64,000 bases of DNA. Origin: Paraspadella gotoi. Taxonomy: Eukaryota; Chaetognatha. Where the stretch lies: assembly GCA_051294375.1 (NCBI GenBank), contig CM119265.1:8812772-8876771 (forward strand), given 5' to 3'. This document shows, piece by piece, positions 22,601-32,300 of the stretch; position 1 is the first letter of the stretch; each line of letters starts with the position of its first letter. The notes beneath the pieces were generated by a model. It was not told the DNA's origin. It did no database searches and saw only the letters and a program-made list of their open reading frames with translations. The position numbers and the translations under genes are program-made.

Positions 22601-25600
22601 CTATACCGCCCACTTCCGGCCAATTTTGTTATTTAAACCACATCATAAATGCATATCCTCGATAAAATCACACCTTTCTTCATTTTTTAAAGAGAGAGAG
22701 AATGAAGGAAAGAAAGGGAGAGGTAAATAAAAGAAGAAAGAAACTAAGATATAAAAAAATACAAGAAACCGAGACAACAATCAGCAAAATATAAAATTAG
22801 CAGAATTTTTTAGGATGTTCTCGCTATTTAATCTGTATAATTAGGTAAAAATTATTACTACGTCTTTGATTTTTTCAGGCAATAAAATACTACTAATTCT
22901 AACATACCTTACAAATTTGAGTTGAAAATTCGCGTTATTGCAGTTTTTAGAAAGGTTTAAAAAATAGGTGTTTTTGACCATTTTTAGGGCTTTTTTGAGG
23001 TCTGTATTTCTTTCATGGGTTATCCAAATTTAAAAAAATTTATATATTTGTAATCAGTAATATTTCACCAATAGTTTGGCATAAATTTTTTTTTTAAAAA
23101 TATTATTTATCAAAAAATCATATTTTGTAGTAATATATTAAAAATCACTATTTAGTTAATAATAAAAAAATTATAATTTGATTACAGGAATAAGATTACC
23201 TATCAATCAACTATTAATTTCTATAATAAAAGGTTGAACTAATAAATAAAAAATAAATAATAAGCTAATTATTATAATTAGCAACTATGCATAAATTAAT
23301 AAAAAATTTTTTTTTATTCAGTCTAACACTTTACCATTAGACCAAGTAATGTTAGATTAATTTTTATTGAGAAAAAAAATATATCGTTTGAGTATTTTGA
23401 GCACAGTATGCAAATTAAATTTTTGTTTAAAAATGATGCTCAAAACAAAACTTCAAAATTTTTTTTTGAAATATAGAATGGGGAATAGACCATACCGAGT
23501 TCCATCCCACACATGCATATCAAGTCATTCCATTCATTATTATAGAAGATATAGCTTCCCTGGACTTATGAAGGAAAGCCAAGACCGGTACTGTAGCTCT
23601 TGAATGTCCTTTTTTTGAGTGTTCTTTTTTTTTTTTTGCACAAGACTGTAATTCATATATCATCGACGACAGCAATGACCTCATTCTATTTTATTTTTAT
23701 TTTCAGAAACTTCAGAGCGAGGTTTCATTGCTGTCTCACTTCGTGCAAGCCTGCGACGCTTTCCAAGGGGTTCAAACTCGCCTCGTGGTCATCTTCGACG
23801 GTTTGGACTCGTGCGATCCTGAGAGAATGCTGCAGCTTCTCGACACCATCAATGTTCTGTTCGGCAAACCGCGTTCGCCCTTCATCACCGTGCTCGCCAT
23901 CGACCCGCACATCGTGATCCGCGGCATCGAGCAGAATTTACATCCAAATCTTTTTACTGGTCCGGCAATGGAGATGTCATTCGGCTTGATCATTAAAAAA
24001 GTTTTTAATTTTTTAATCTGTCCTTCCTCGCAGACTCGACGATCAACGGATTCGATTATCTCCGTAATATCGTCCATCTCCCGCTCTTTGTCCAAAACTC
24101 GCGGTTCGGAAAAGTTAAGATGGAACAGCAGAACCAATCGAAGAAAACAGCGTTGAACAGGGAGAGGAACAAGAGCAAGTGCGCGCACTCGCCGGCCGGA
24201 AGTTACGTGGGGTTAGTTTCGGGGAAATAGTGGACGTTGGAGATCTATAAAATCCTTGAAATTATATCGTTGATAAAAATAAAACGTTTTCTCTAAAGAC
24301 TCCATCGGAAGGAAACGCAGATGTCGATGATCTCAATCCCGGGCGAAGACGGCGTTGACCGCCGGATCCGTCGTTCCAAAGGCATAGCGCCCAGCGCCAT
24401 TTGGCGGGAGGACGCGTCCGTCGTTTCCTTTGCAGGCGAGTTTATTTCCAACTCCCCTTTCCTCTTTTCTTTGTAAGATCTGTTATTGTCCTTGGGGCCC
24501 CGATTCGTGCTTGATGTATTTTTCAGGTGGTTGTCTGTGTCTTTCAAAATTTATCTTTTGTTTCTCCCTTTCCTTCCCTCTTTATCTCCGTATCTATTTC
24601 ACTTGTCCATTACATTATCTTTTCATTTGTTTTCTTCAGATGGGGAAAAAGGGAAATCCAAGTCTGCCGCCAACATTGACATTTCCAAGATAATTTTGAA
24701 GCACGACTACTTCAGCGACATCAATCCTCGTTCAATCCGCCGGCTTATTAACATTGTCGCCATCCAAGCGAGGCTGTTGAGGTGAATTTCTACTTTTATT
24801 TGTCGAGAAAAGTTTTATGCTCTCCAAAAATTTGTTTTATTTTCAATAGTCAATTTGGTGGTCAATAAGCGTCTCAGGCTGTGAATGAAATTACATGACT
24901 GAGTCAAATTAATTTTCTCATAAAAATATTACAGAGTGAAGAGACAGTAATTATTGATAAGTGTTAATGACAGACGTTCATATAAGCAGTCCCTGAGCTT
25001 CGGATCAGGCTGTAACACCATGTTACAGGCGGGTTAAGCGCCAGACGACCACCGGGCTAGAACCCCGGACCTTTGGGTTGGGAGGCGAATGACTTGCCTC
25101 CGGCACCAATGGCCGCTGATGAACGGTTGGTGGATCTTAGTCCACCATAAGAGTATTGATCTATTTAATAGTATTTTGAAAGAATAAATAGCAATTAATT
25201 CGTATCTTGAAGTATGCAAACGTTATAATCGTTAAAAAATAATTAGCCATATAGCTTTTATTTGCCTTTATATATACGATATGGATTATTCTTCCCAGAG
25301 CTCATGAGATCGAATTTGAGTGGCATCGTCTCGTATCTTGGGTTAACGTGACGGAGCAGTGGCCTTATCGCCTGTCTTTCCTTATTGTCTACGCCGAGGA
25401 CAATGACGCCGTCCTCGAGGACAAACAACCGCTGAAGATTGTTTACGATCGAGTCGTCGCCACGCTCGCTGCCAATGACCCTCTGTTGCAGGTGAGATTA
25501 TCAGCGAAATAAATGCGACTCGTCCTTGGCAAATGTGCGAACAAATATTTCTGAAAAAAAAAAACCAATTTTTCTCAGATTGACCGAAATTACAAGAAAC

Positions 25601-28363
25601 TGGTGTTCACGCTCGGACATTCGCCAGTTTTGACCATCGGGGACATGCGAAAATTTCTCCCTTTCACCATCAATCTCGATCCTTACCTCTGCAAACACAT
25701 CAAAGAGAATCAAGCGAATCTTTTTGTTGATGGAAACCAAGTAAGAATTTGATGATTTGAGGGACATTCATACATTGGCATGACAATGGATCGACTATTT
25801 TTCAGCAGATGCCTTTCGACTCGCAACCTTTCAGCCCCGGTAGGGATTATAATCCTTACTCTAAAGCCTACTTGTCCTCGAATTCGGCCGTCGTCGGCGG
25901 AGAATCGCTAGGTCAACAGAAAGCTGCTCTTCCGCAGCAGGGGACGCAGCAACCTCAGACTATCGCCACCGCCTTTAAGCAGCGCAAGTTAAATTTGAAC
26001 GTCAACGCCTCCGCTCAAAACGCTTTTCGGCCCATCTGTCAACCGATACCTGCATTGAGGTTTGTTAAATTAATTGATTTACTTTTTTTAAACAAATTGT
26101 CACCTAATTATTTTTGAAATCAGCGTGAGAGGGCCGACCCCTATCAACAAGGGTGAGGAAGCATTTGCTTCCTTAAGCGCCGCCGAAATAGCAGTTCAGG
26201 TAAGTTACAACAGTTTGAATTCTTTTTTTTTTTTAAACAAATTAAAGTTGTATAATTTTTTTGAAAAAAAATAGGTCAGTTCCATCGCCGGCCTCGTTCC
26301 CGAATTACTTCCGAATTACATCCGGGTCCTGACCGAAAATAACGTGAACGGCCGTGTTATTCTCGGTTGCGACCTCGACGATCTTCGAACTTTGCTCAAC
26401 ATGAACTTTGGCGACTGGCAATTGTTTAAAGGTTATTTTTCTTCGGCGATTTTTTCATTGCCTATGCATTGATAAATATTTAAACGCTTCAATGTTATAC
26501 TGTGCTTCACTAGTTAAAAAAGTGATAATAAATATTGATGGACAAAAGAATTTTATATTACAGAACTCTTAATGATAAAAAGGGATAAATTTTGGCCCGC
26601 CTTAATGGTCAATCGTCATTCTTCCTCATCTTTCTGTTTTTCAGCTTGGATTCAACGCATCCGCGATAGCTCGACCGCCTTGAACGTCGCCACGCCCATT
26701 GCGTCTTTCCCCGGTCGCGCCCACCTCGTCTCCATGTCGTCGACGGGCATAACTTCGATCATGGAATCACCTACGCCGCTAGACGAATCGACTCGCCCGT
26801 TCGAGCCGATACATTCGACGCCCCCGTCTTCGCCGACTCACATGGCGGTCGTCTCCGCGCCGGTGACCGGAAACGACGGAGGTGAGGGGAGAAATGCAAA
26901 CGTAGATATTCTGGTCGCTTTGATTCGCATTCTTCACTCATTCAGATCCGATCGGCCACGGTTTCTTCAAATCCGGCTTCCCGCCAACTTCTATGATGTT
27001 CGATCGCTCCGCTTCTTATTGTCCATCGGTAATCGCCTCGCCGGTGTCCCCATCGCTCGTCGCCAACGTCGTCGCGTCGCAGACTTCGATTACGTCTCAA
27101 GAGATGTTGCCTTCCGCGATCCCTGCGCCGATGGTCGTTGCGCCGACATCTGCAGCTCTGACGTTAAAGGCGCCGTCTACTTTGGCGCCGGTAAACTTTG
27201 CTCCGACGACTTCGGCTTCGACGACCTCAGCGCCGCCGTCCTCGAGCAACTCGAAAGACGCGTCAAGGCGTCAGAAGCCGTCGGCTTCGTACGAAGAAGC
27301 GGAAACTCTGGAAGAGATTGAGGTATGGGTAAACTTGGGAATTTATTGACGCAATCGGATTCGTGATTGAATGATCATTTTGCTCTAGTTTTTATCCGGC
27401 TTCATGCCTATGGAAGAGGAGGAGGAGGATTCCCCCGAAGAAGACGAGGATTCCGCGAATCATTCGTCGGGAGTTGTTCCTCATTTGGTCAGAAGCGTCT
27501 CGGGCACGAGGTATTAGATTGTACTGCTCGATTTGTAATCATCCATCACTATGCCATATGCTGACTTAATTGTTTTCACTCATTCTCATAGTTTGCCAAG
27601 TCTCGTCGATTCTCGCGACTCTGTGCCCTCATCGTCAAGATCTTCCTTCCGTCACCAAGCCCCCCACTCATCACCTTTTCGGGTCTTTTCGCGAACGGAA
27701 GGAGGCGACGCACTCGTTCCAGAGAAGACTCGTCCTGATGAATTGACGCTCTCAAGCCTCGGCGCAAGGGCTAGTTCCGGTAAAAATTTATTAACAATTA
27801 ACATGTACGTAATTATACTTCATGAAAACGTCCCATTTACAATTTTAGGACATGAAACGAGCGATTCTCTTGTAAGCGACTTGGAGAGCGATGATGCGCA
27901 GTACAAAACTGTGATACACCGTGGATCCGGTGCAGATCAAAACTCTTATCCTAAGATGGCCGAACTCTTCTCGTCCTCGGCTCTCGTCGAGGGGGCGACG
28001 ATTCCGGCGGCGGAGGCGACGATTCCGGCGGCGGAGGCGACGAAGACAATGGAATCCGGCGCCGTTTCGACTAGAAAGGACGACTTCGAAACTGGCGGTT
28101 CCGGCGAGCGCGCCGACGAAAGGGCGTTATTAATAAACGAAGAAAAGGCGCCATTTCTGCGCGCGGGCTTGCTGGACAAGGCGACGGCAGTGTTGAGGAC
28201 CTCCAGCGCTTCGTCAAAATCGTCTTCACCCGGGTCGGCCTCGAAACCTGTGTCTTCGACTACGAAAGCGATGGACACTGACGACCGAGAGACTCTCTTG
28301 GTCAGCGGCGAAAAAGAGGATTCTCCCTATGGCGAGAGGGGCTCGTCCGAACATTGGCTTTAA
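10626..28363 (+). CDS. KIDINS220: KIDINS220/ARMS: ankyrin-repeat, KAP P-loop NTPase scaffold
   Basis: I read 29 coding exons with matching phases: 10626-10783, 10867-10994, 11065-11215, 11382-11590, 11675-11838, 11908-12070, 12158-12325, 13018-13277, 13363-13529, 13602-13739, 14050-14178, 14273-14369, 14549-14659, 15053-15228, 15299-15578, 23707-23959, 24034-24211, 24299-24435, 24640-24781, 25299-25491, 25579-25740, 25806-26059, 26124-26199, 26275-26431, 26645-26881, 26946-27322, 27389-27510, 27593-27779 and 27849-28363. The product is about 1,829 residues; the human protein has about 1,770. Ankyrin repeats span roughly residues 50-450. The KAP domain follows, with Walker [12 protein letters not shown], membrane spans (one around [17 protein letters not shown]) and Walker [26 protein letters not shown] and a SAM-like [10 protein letters not shown] come next, then a Ser/Pro/acidic tail. 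KIDINS220 is a membrane scaffold at neurotrophin and ephrin receptors. One intron uses GC-AG (24436-24639). Confidence 0.93.
12477..12985. mobile_element. MITE with long terminal inverted repeats in a KIDINS220 intron
   Basis: A 509-bp element bounded by TA on each side (12475-12476 and 12986-12987). Its ends are inverted repeats: CATGGTGACAATTTTACAAG on the left, and the matching CTTGTGAAATTGTCACCATG on the right. The arms extend inward about 140-165 bp and include AGTGGAGAAAGTTGGCTT and its complement. No ORF. TA duplication and TIRs fit a nonautonomous Tc1/mariner-type element. It sits 33 bp upstream of exon 8 (13018), close to the acceptor. Confidence 0.8.
13797..14029 (+). mobile_element. 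Hairpin/tRNA-like SINE, copy 5
   Basis: A full-length copy in the opposite orientation to the other six, in the KIDINS220 intron between 13739 and 14050. Here the tRNA-like segment reads on the + strand at about 13,831-13,902, with intact acceptor-like stem GCGGCCA/TGGCCGC and T-arm. This is the best-preserved copy for folding. It ends about 20 bp before the next exon. Confidence 0.7.
15826..16250. repeat. Possible remnant of an outer Tc1-like element
   Basis: The stretch begins CAGTGCAAAAAAAATGACAC, a Tc1-style start. A loosely similar inverted sequence lies at about 23,610-23,650 just outside the foldback element. This suggests, weakly, that the foldback element landed inside an older transposon. 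I see no intact transposase frame. Confidence 0.25.
19905..20345. repeat. Minisatellite, about 62-bp unit
   Basis: About seven imperfect units containing GTGTAGGAGATAGGCGGAC, GGAAGGAGCAGGGCGTTA and GGTCTTTTTGAAAAATCAGG. Units differ mainly by one-base indels. The array lies in the core of the foldback element. Confidence 0.75.
20763..20952 (-). mobile_element. Hairpin/tRNA-like SINE, copy 6
   Basis: This copy lies inside the 7.3 kb foldback element. It lacks the GAAGAGACAG end and starts at ACCGTTCAATATAAGCAG. The acceptor-like stem has decayed (AATGGCGCTG), so it looks older than copies 3-5. Confidence 0.6.
21115..21305. repeat. Tandem repeat of a GGTCAACTTGCATAATTT-like unit
   Basis: About nine imperfect copies of an 18-20 bp unit in the core of the foldback element. 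No coding sense. Confidence 0.65.
21940..22230. repeat. Two direct copies of a roughly 130-bp unit
   Basis: Both copies contain GTGTGTGATTAAGCTGGA and GGAAATGAGTTTAAAT at matching spacing. They lie within the foldback element. Confidence 0.55.
24938..25149 (-). mobile_element. Hairpin/tRNA-like SINE, copy 7
   Basis: This copy lies in the KIDINS220 intron between 24781 and 25299. Its hairpin C is partly deleted (GTTAAGCGCCAGACG). The tRNA-like segment with T-arm CCGGGG/CCCCGG and the terminal hairpin are kept. Confidence 0.65.
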
Positions 28364-28787
28364 GTGGCATTTCAAGTCAAAACAATTTTTAATGTAACGT
28401 TCGTTATGCGCCTTGTTCTACTCTCGCCGAAAATCAGTGCCATGACTTTTCTTTTAAATCGGTGTTATTTATTATAAATGATTAATTATGCATAGTTTTC
28501 ATTTTTTAACGATCCTATTATCCAATTATTTTAATATCTCAAATGTGCCGAATACGGTCAGATCTAAATTTTTATATCCTTATATAAAACAGTTTTATTT
28601 GCTTGATTTTTAAGTTTTTCTTTTTTTAGTTGTGTATACGTAGATAAATTCGGGTGTTGTATTTTACCTAATTAGTGTTTCATTTTACAGATGTGGGTCC
28701 ACCTTTTTTTCATTCTCACGTCAACAGTCGATTTTTATCAATATACCAGTATATTGTTTCCTAATTTTTCATCCCTATCGATCATAG
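28364..28787. other. Spacer between KIDINS220 and NDUFA2
   Basis: A 424-bp AT-rich spacer. I see no canonical AATAAA. A CATAG acceptor-like sequence abuts the NDUFA2 start codon directly (AG at 28786-28787). Confidence 0.45.
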
Positions 28788-29139
28788 ATGTCTTACAAAC
28801 TCGCTAAGCACGTGAAGGAACTCCGATTGCACATGTGCAGCACTTCCGAGGCCAGCAAGGGCCTGCGGGACTTTGTGGAGAGCCATTATGTTTCGTTGAA
28901 GAATGGAAATCCGGGCCTTCCCATTTTGGTGATCGATATTCAATAGATCTTCACGGATAGTGGACAGTTCGTTAGTCTCTAAATAACTCATCCCCTTGCC
29001 CTTAACCTTTTAGGTTCGTCAGTGCCAGGGCGTAGCTCCCAAAGTGTGGGTCCGCGAGGAAAAGGGCAAGGAATCTTTGATCAACGTCGACGATCTTTCG
29101 GCTCAGGCCATTCTCGCTCGGATCAACAAGTTCAGCTAG
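28788..29139 (+). CDS. NDUFA2: NDUFA2, complex I accessory subunit (B8)
   Basis: Two exons (28788-28928 and 29014-29139) give 88 residues and a TAG stop. The sequence follows the NDUFA2 pattern: a short start, KELRLHMCSTSEASKGLRDF, then NPGLPIL at the intron and VRQCQGVAPKVWVREE, ending ARINKFS. The family has a thioredoxin-like fold and is part of the peripheral (matrix) arm of mitochondrial NADH:ubiquinone oxidoreductase. Human NDUFA2 has 99 residues, mostly longer at the N-terminus. The start codon follows an AG dinucleotide immediately, so the 5' UTR may be almost nil or supplied by a trans-spliced leader. It is the first of a compact same-strand series with other mitochondrial genes. Confidence 0.9.
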
Positions 29140-29264
29140 TCGACTTTATTGTAAAAATTTACACTGCTCTCTTACACTGACAATGTGTTGGAAGAAATGT
29201 TAATCTTTTTTATTATTTTAACTGATGTCAATCGATCGCTATTTATTTTTGTTTTTCTTCTCCC

Positions 29265-29266
29265 AG
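29265..29266 (+). promoter_or_regulatory. Strong splice-acceptor-like site upstream of the 4.7 kb gene
   Basis: TTTTTGTTTTTCTTCTCCCAG ends here, 106 bp before the likely start codon. There is no upstream donor after the NDUFA2 stop that would obviously pair with it. It could be a 5' UTR intron end or a trans-splice acceptor. Confidence 0.45.
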
Positions 29267-29372
29267 GAGAATCATTTCAAAAGGCGTGGAAAAAAAAAAA
29301 TAGTCTATAAGATGCCAGACAACGGAAACATTCGAAGAACGTTTTAAAAAAAAAAAGATTGTACCAGTGGCG

Positions 29373-32300
29373 ATGCTCGTTCTCCGCCCTCCCGTTTTGT
29401 CGTGCCTTCGCGAAGCCGACGCATTCGCCTGGCTTCACGGCGGAGTCGAAGGCATTTCCGGCGACCGCGGCGTCGACGACGCGCCCGTGCTCATCGGCGT
29501 CTCCTTTTTACGTCACTCCCCGTTTCTTCAGACTATCTACTCGCATTTTAGCGAGCTCGAAGCCAGAAAATGCAAGGTTAAATTAGCTCCTTCGCAACCG
29601 GCCGCCACCCACGCCGTCGTCCCACTGATTAACGAGGACGATCATTCGGAGTGTTTCTGGCGTGGTGTCGAGGACGTCGGCGGCGTCGCGCTCGATCCCT
29701 GTCGCCGTCTAAGCGAGGTCGAGTGGGGATTGTTTCGCCACGCTTACATGGCTGTTTCTTATCCAATCCTTGGACGTCCACAGCCCCCTTCGGCTAGCCA
29801 GAGCCCCACCGATGAGGTGATCAAGTCGTCCGAATCTGCCGACGAAGATGGCGGCGTCAGCGGCCATGGGAAACGCCCAGATGTGCCTTACAACGAGGAG
29901 GCGGATTCCGTGGCCGCTATTCCCGAGGAAACGTTGATCGATCTCTTGAGAAGCGTCTTTGCAATGTCGTCCGAATCCTTCTTGCTGCACCGGCAAAAGC
30001 TTTACGAGAAGATTGGACGAAAAACGACATGCAAGATTTTGGCTGAGGAACTCTGCAACCGATTGTTCGTTCTGGAAAACAATCGTCATCCCTTTTACAG
30101 CCCCGGCGCTTTTCTCAGCCGAAACGCCTACGATCAGTGGCAACAACGTGAGAGAATTCACATAACGTCGCTCTTTCAACTCTTTTGGTATCAGGCCTTG
30201 CCGAGCTTGCGAAATTGCGTTCCCGCCAAGCTTGCGTCGAAACACGATGAATACGCCAAACTGTTGAACATGTTGATGAAGTTCGAGCAACCGCTGGATG
30301 TTCGAAGGAGAGACAATCCTTATTCCGGTGGAAGGTTGGTGAGGTCTTGCCTTCTTTCGTCGGCCGCCCAACGCATGCTGCAAGAGTTTTCCCTTCGATA
30401 TGGCATCGGCGAAACCTACTGTCGACTCGTTTACCTCGAGCATTTGGTCGGCCAATACGGCACGGATCTTTGGTTTTTGCAGCATTTGGGTCGTTGCGTC
30501 TCGCTCTTTCTCGATAGATTCCCCTCTCATTCTTCGAGAGCCATCATCACAAAATCCGAGTACGAAAAGTGCGTGGGCATCGTTCGGTCGTTGTTGGGAG
30601 ATTATCTTCCAAAAACATTTCTCAAGCTGAGGCTTTTCTTTCCCGAGAATAAACCCAAGGGGGGCGTGCCATTGTTGATAACCCTCGTCTCGCTGTCGAT
30701 GAAGATGGATTGCTTCGTCAAGAACGAGTCGTTTTCTCACGAAGCTTTGAAAGAGTTCTTGACCGAAAGACTTGAGCTTACGGTTGAGTACGAATATCGC
30801 AATATACGTAAGTCTACCGTCGATCAACTCGGCCGGAACGATTCGGGTAAAATATACGACGCCATCACTCTGAATGCTTTTTTGGGTCAGATGGAGAGCC
30901 TCGCGCGCGAGTTTGATGTTTGTTACAGGGGGGAGTTTTCCCCGTTTTTCGATTTGCATCTGCTTACATGTTCCAAATTGTACGATTTATTTATGGATGA
31001 CGTGTGCAATTTCGCCACTCGTTCCTTGCAACGGCTCGATCCTCGGGCCATCGATCTCCAGATTGTCGGGCTCTGCTTCAAGCTCAATCAGTTGGACGAG
31101 GACTGGTCTCACTTTATTCGTCAGGATCAACAACGATGGCGCAAACCTTTTTTTCACCTCATGTTTCAATGGACCAAAGTATTACGCTTTCACGCAATCG
31201 GCTTGATATTAGAAGGGTTGGAACATGACCAGTACAAGTGTTTAGAGATTCATCCGTCTTCTTTGTTGGCCCAGGACGACTCAAATAGTTTGCGAGGCAG
31301 ATCACAGTTTGTCGTTTCCCACGGCTCGGCGTTCACTCTGGTCAATCAGAGCAAGCAGCTTATGTATACGCCGCCACCGCCTCGCACTCCATCTTTAGCG
31401 GTCGTTACTCCATCTTTAGTTGAACAAAATGAAGAATTTGGTCCATTGCAAAACCGCTTGCCACCGTTAACTTTGCTCAATCCACAGAAATTGGGCTCTC
31501 GATCCGAGTCGGCCCTCTCAGTTTCATCTTCGGGGTCGGAAAATGTCAACATGATTCAGTTTACGTCGAGAAGCAGAGGAAGCGCTTTTGCCTCCCCTCA
31601 ACCGCAGGAAGCAAAGTACAGTCAGTCTTTTCCAAAGACATCTGAAAGTGTTTTACTCAAACCAGTGGCATTAGAAACTCGTTCTCTGGTAAATGTCGGT
31701 TTGATTCTGGATGAATCGGACAATGAAAGCAATCAATCCACTCCTCGGGCAGTGTCTCCTGAATTAGAACGTCTTAATTGTGAAACAAAAGAAGATGAAA
31801 TTGCCTCATTCCGCCCTTTGCAATCTTTACCAGAACGGCAACAAAGTGTATGGTCGAATCCTTTTATATCCATGGCAAGCATACCTATTGACGACGACTT
31901 GCATGATATTTTAAAATCTAATGAGGAAATACGTGTTCAGGTATCTTCAACTTTAGTAGACGTTTATATTCTTTGTCTTCGTTTGATAAACGCGTCTGAA
32001 ACTTTTGCTAAAAGCGTTTGCCCCATTTCGGAAGCGCTCAAGGATAACGAATTCTTCAAGACTATTGGTATTGAGCGCTTAAAGATGAGAAGAAATTTGT
32101 ATCTTGCTCTAAGTCAAGGCCTTTCAAAGGTCATCCAAGTTTATGCCAACAATCTTGTTTGTATGGATTTATGCGGAATGAACGCAGAGGAGGCTTCGAA
32201 ACTAATTGGGAAGTTTATGGTGGATCTGCTGCGAGATGAGTTTAAAAGTTCTCGAATTTGGGGTTGTCGACACGATCTAGATTTCAAACGGACAAATCAT

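Larger units (their letters stand above)
16251..23593. mobile_element. 7.3 kb foldback (Tc1-like ended) element in a KIDINS220 intron
   Basis: The two ends are inverted copies of each other for about 900 bp (16,251-17,170 and 22,690-23,593). The outer ends read CAGTACCGGTCTTGGCTTTC inward and are flanked by TA on both sides, as in Tc1/mariner insertions. Imperfect pairing (a few per cent changes and small indels) runs through the arms. The centre has no transposase-sized ORF; it holds GA/CT tracts, tandem repeats and SINE copy 6. It separates exons 15 and 16 of KIDINS220, which still splice in phase, so the gene tolerates it. It may be a nonautonomous or composite element. Confidence 0.75.

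Noticed and set aside
27780-27848. Reading KIDINS220 straight through the 69-bp intron
   Set aside because: The intron length is a multiple of three and the frame is open, but clear GTAAAA and TTTTAG borders and a hydrophobic insert with no counterpart favour splicing. Retention remains possible.
29709-30959. 416-residue open frame on the minus strand
   Set aside because: It lies wholly inside the 4.7 kb plus-strand gene, has no recognisable domain, and its openness follows from codon bias of the real frame.
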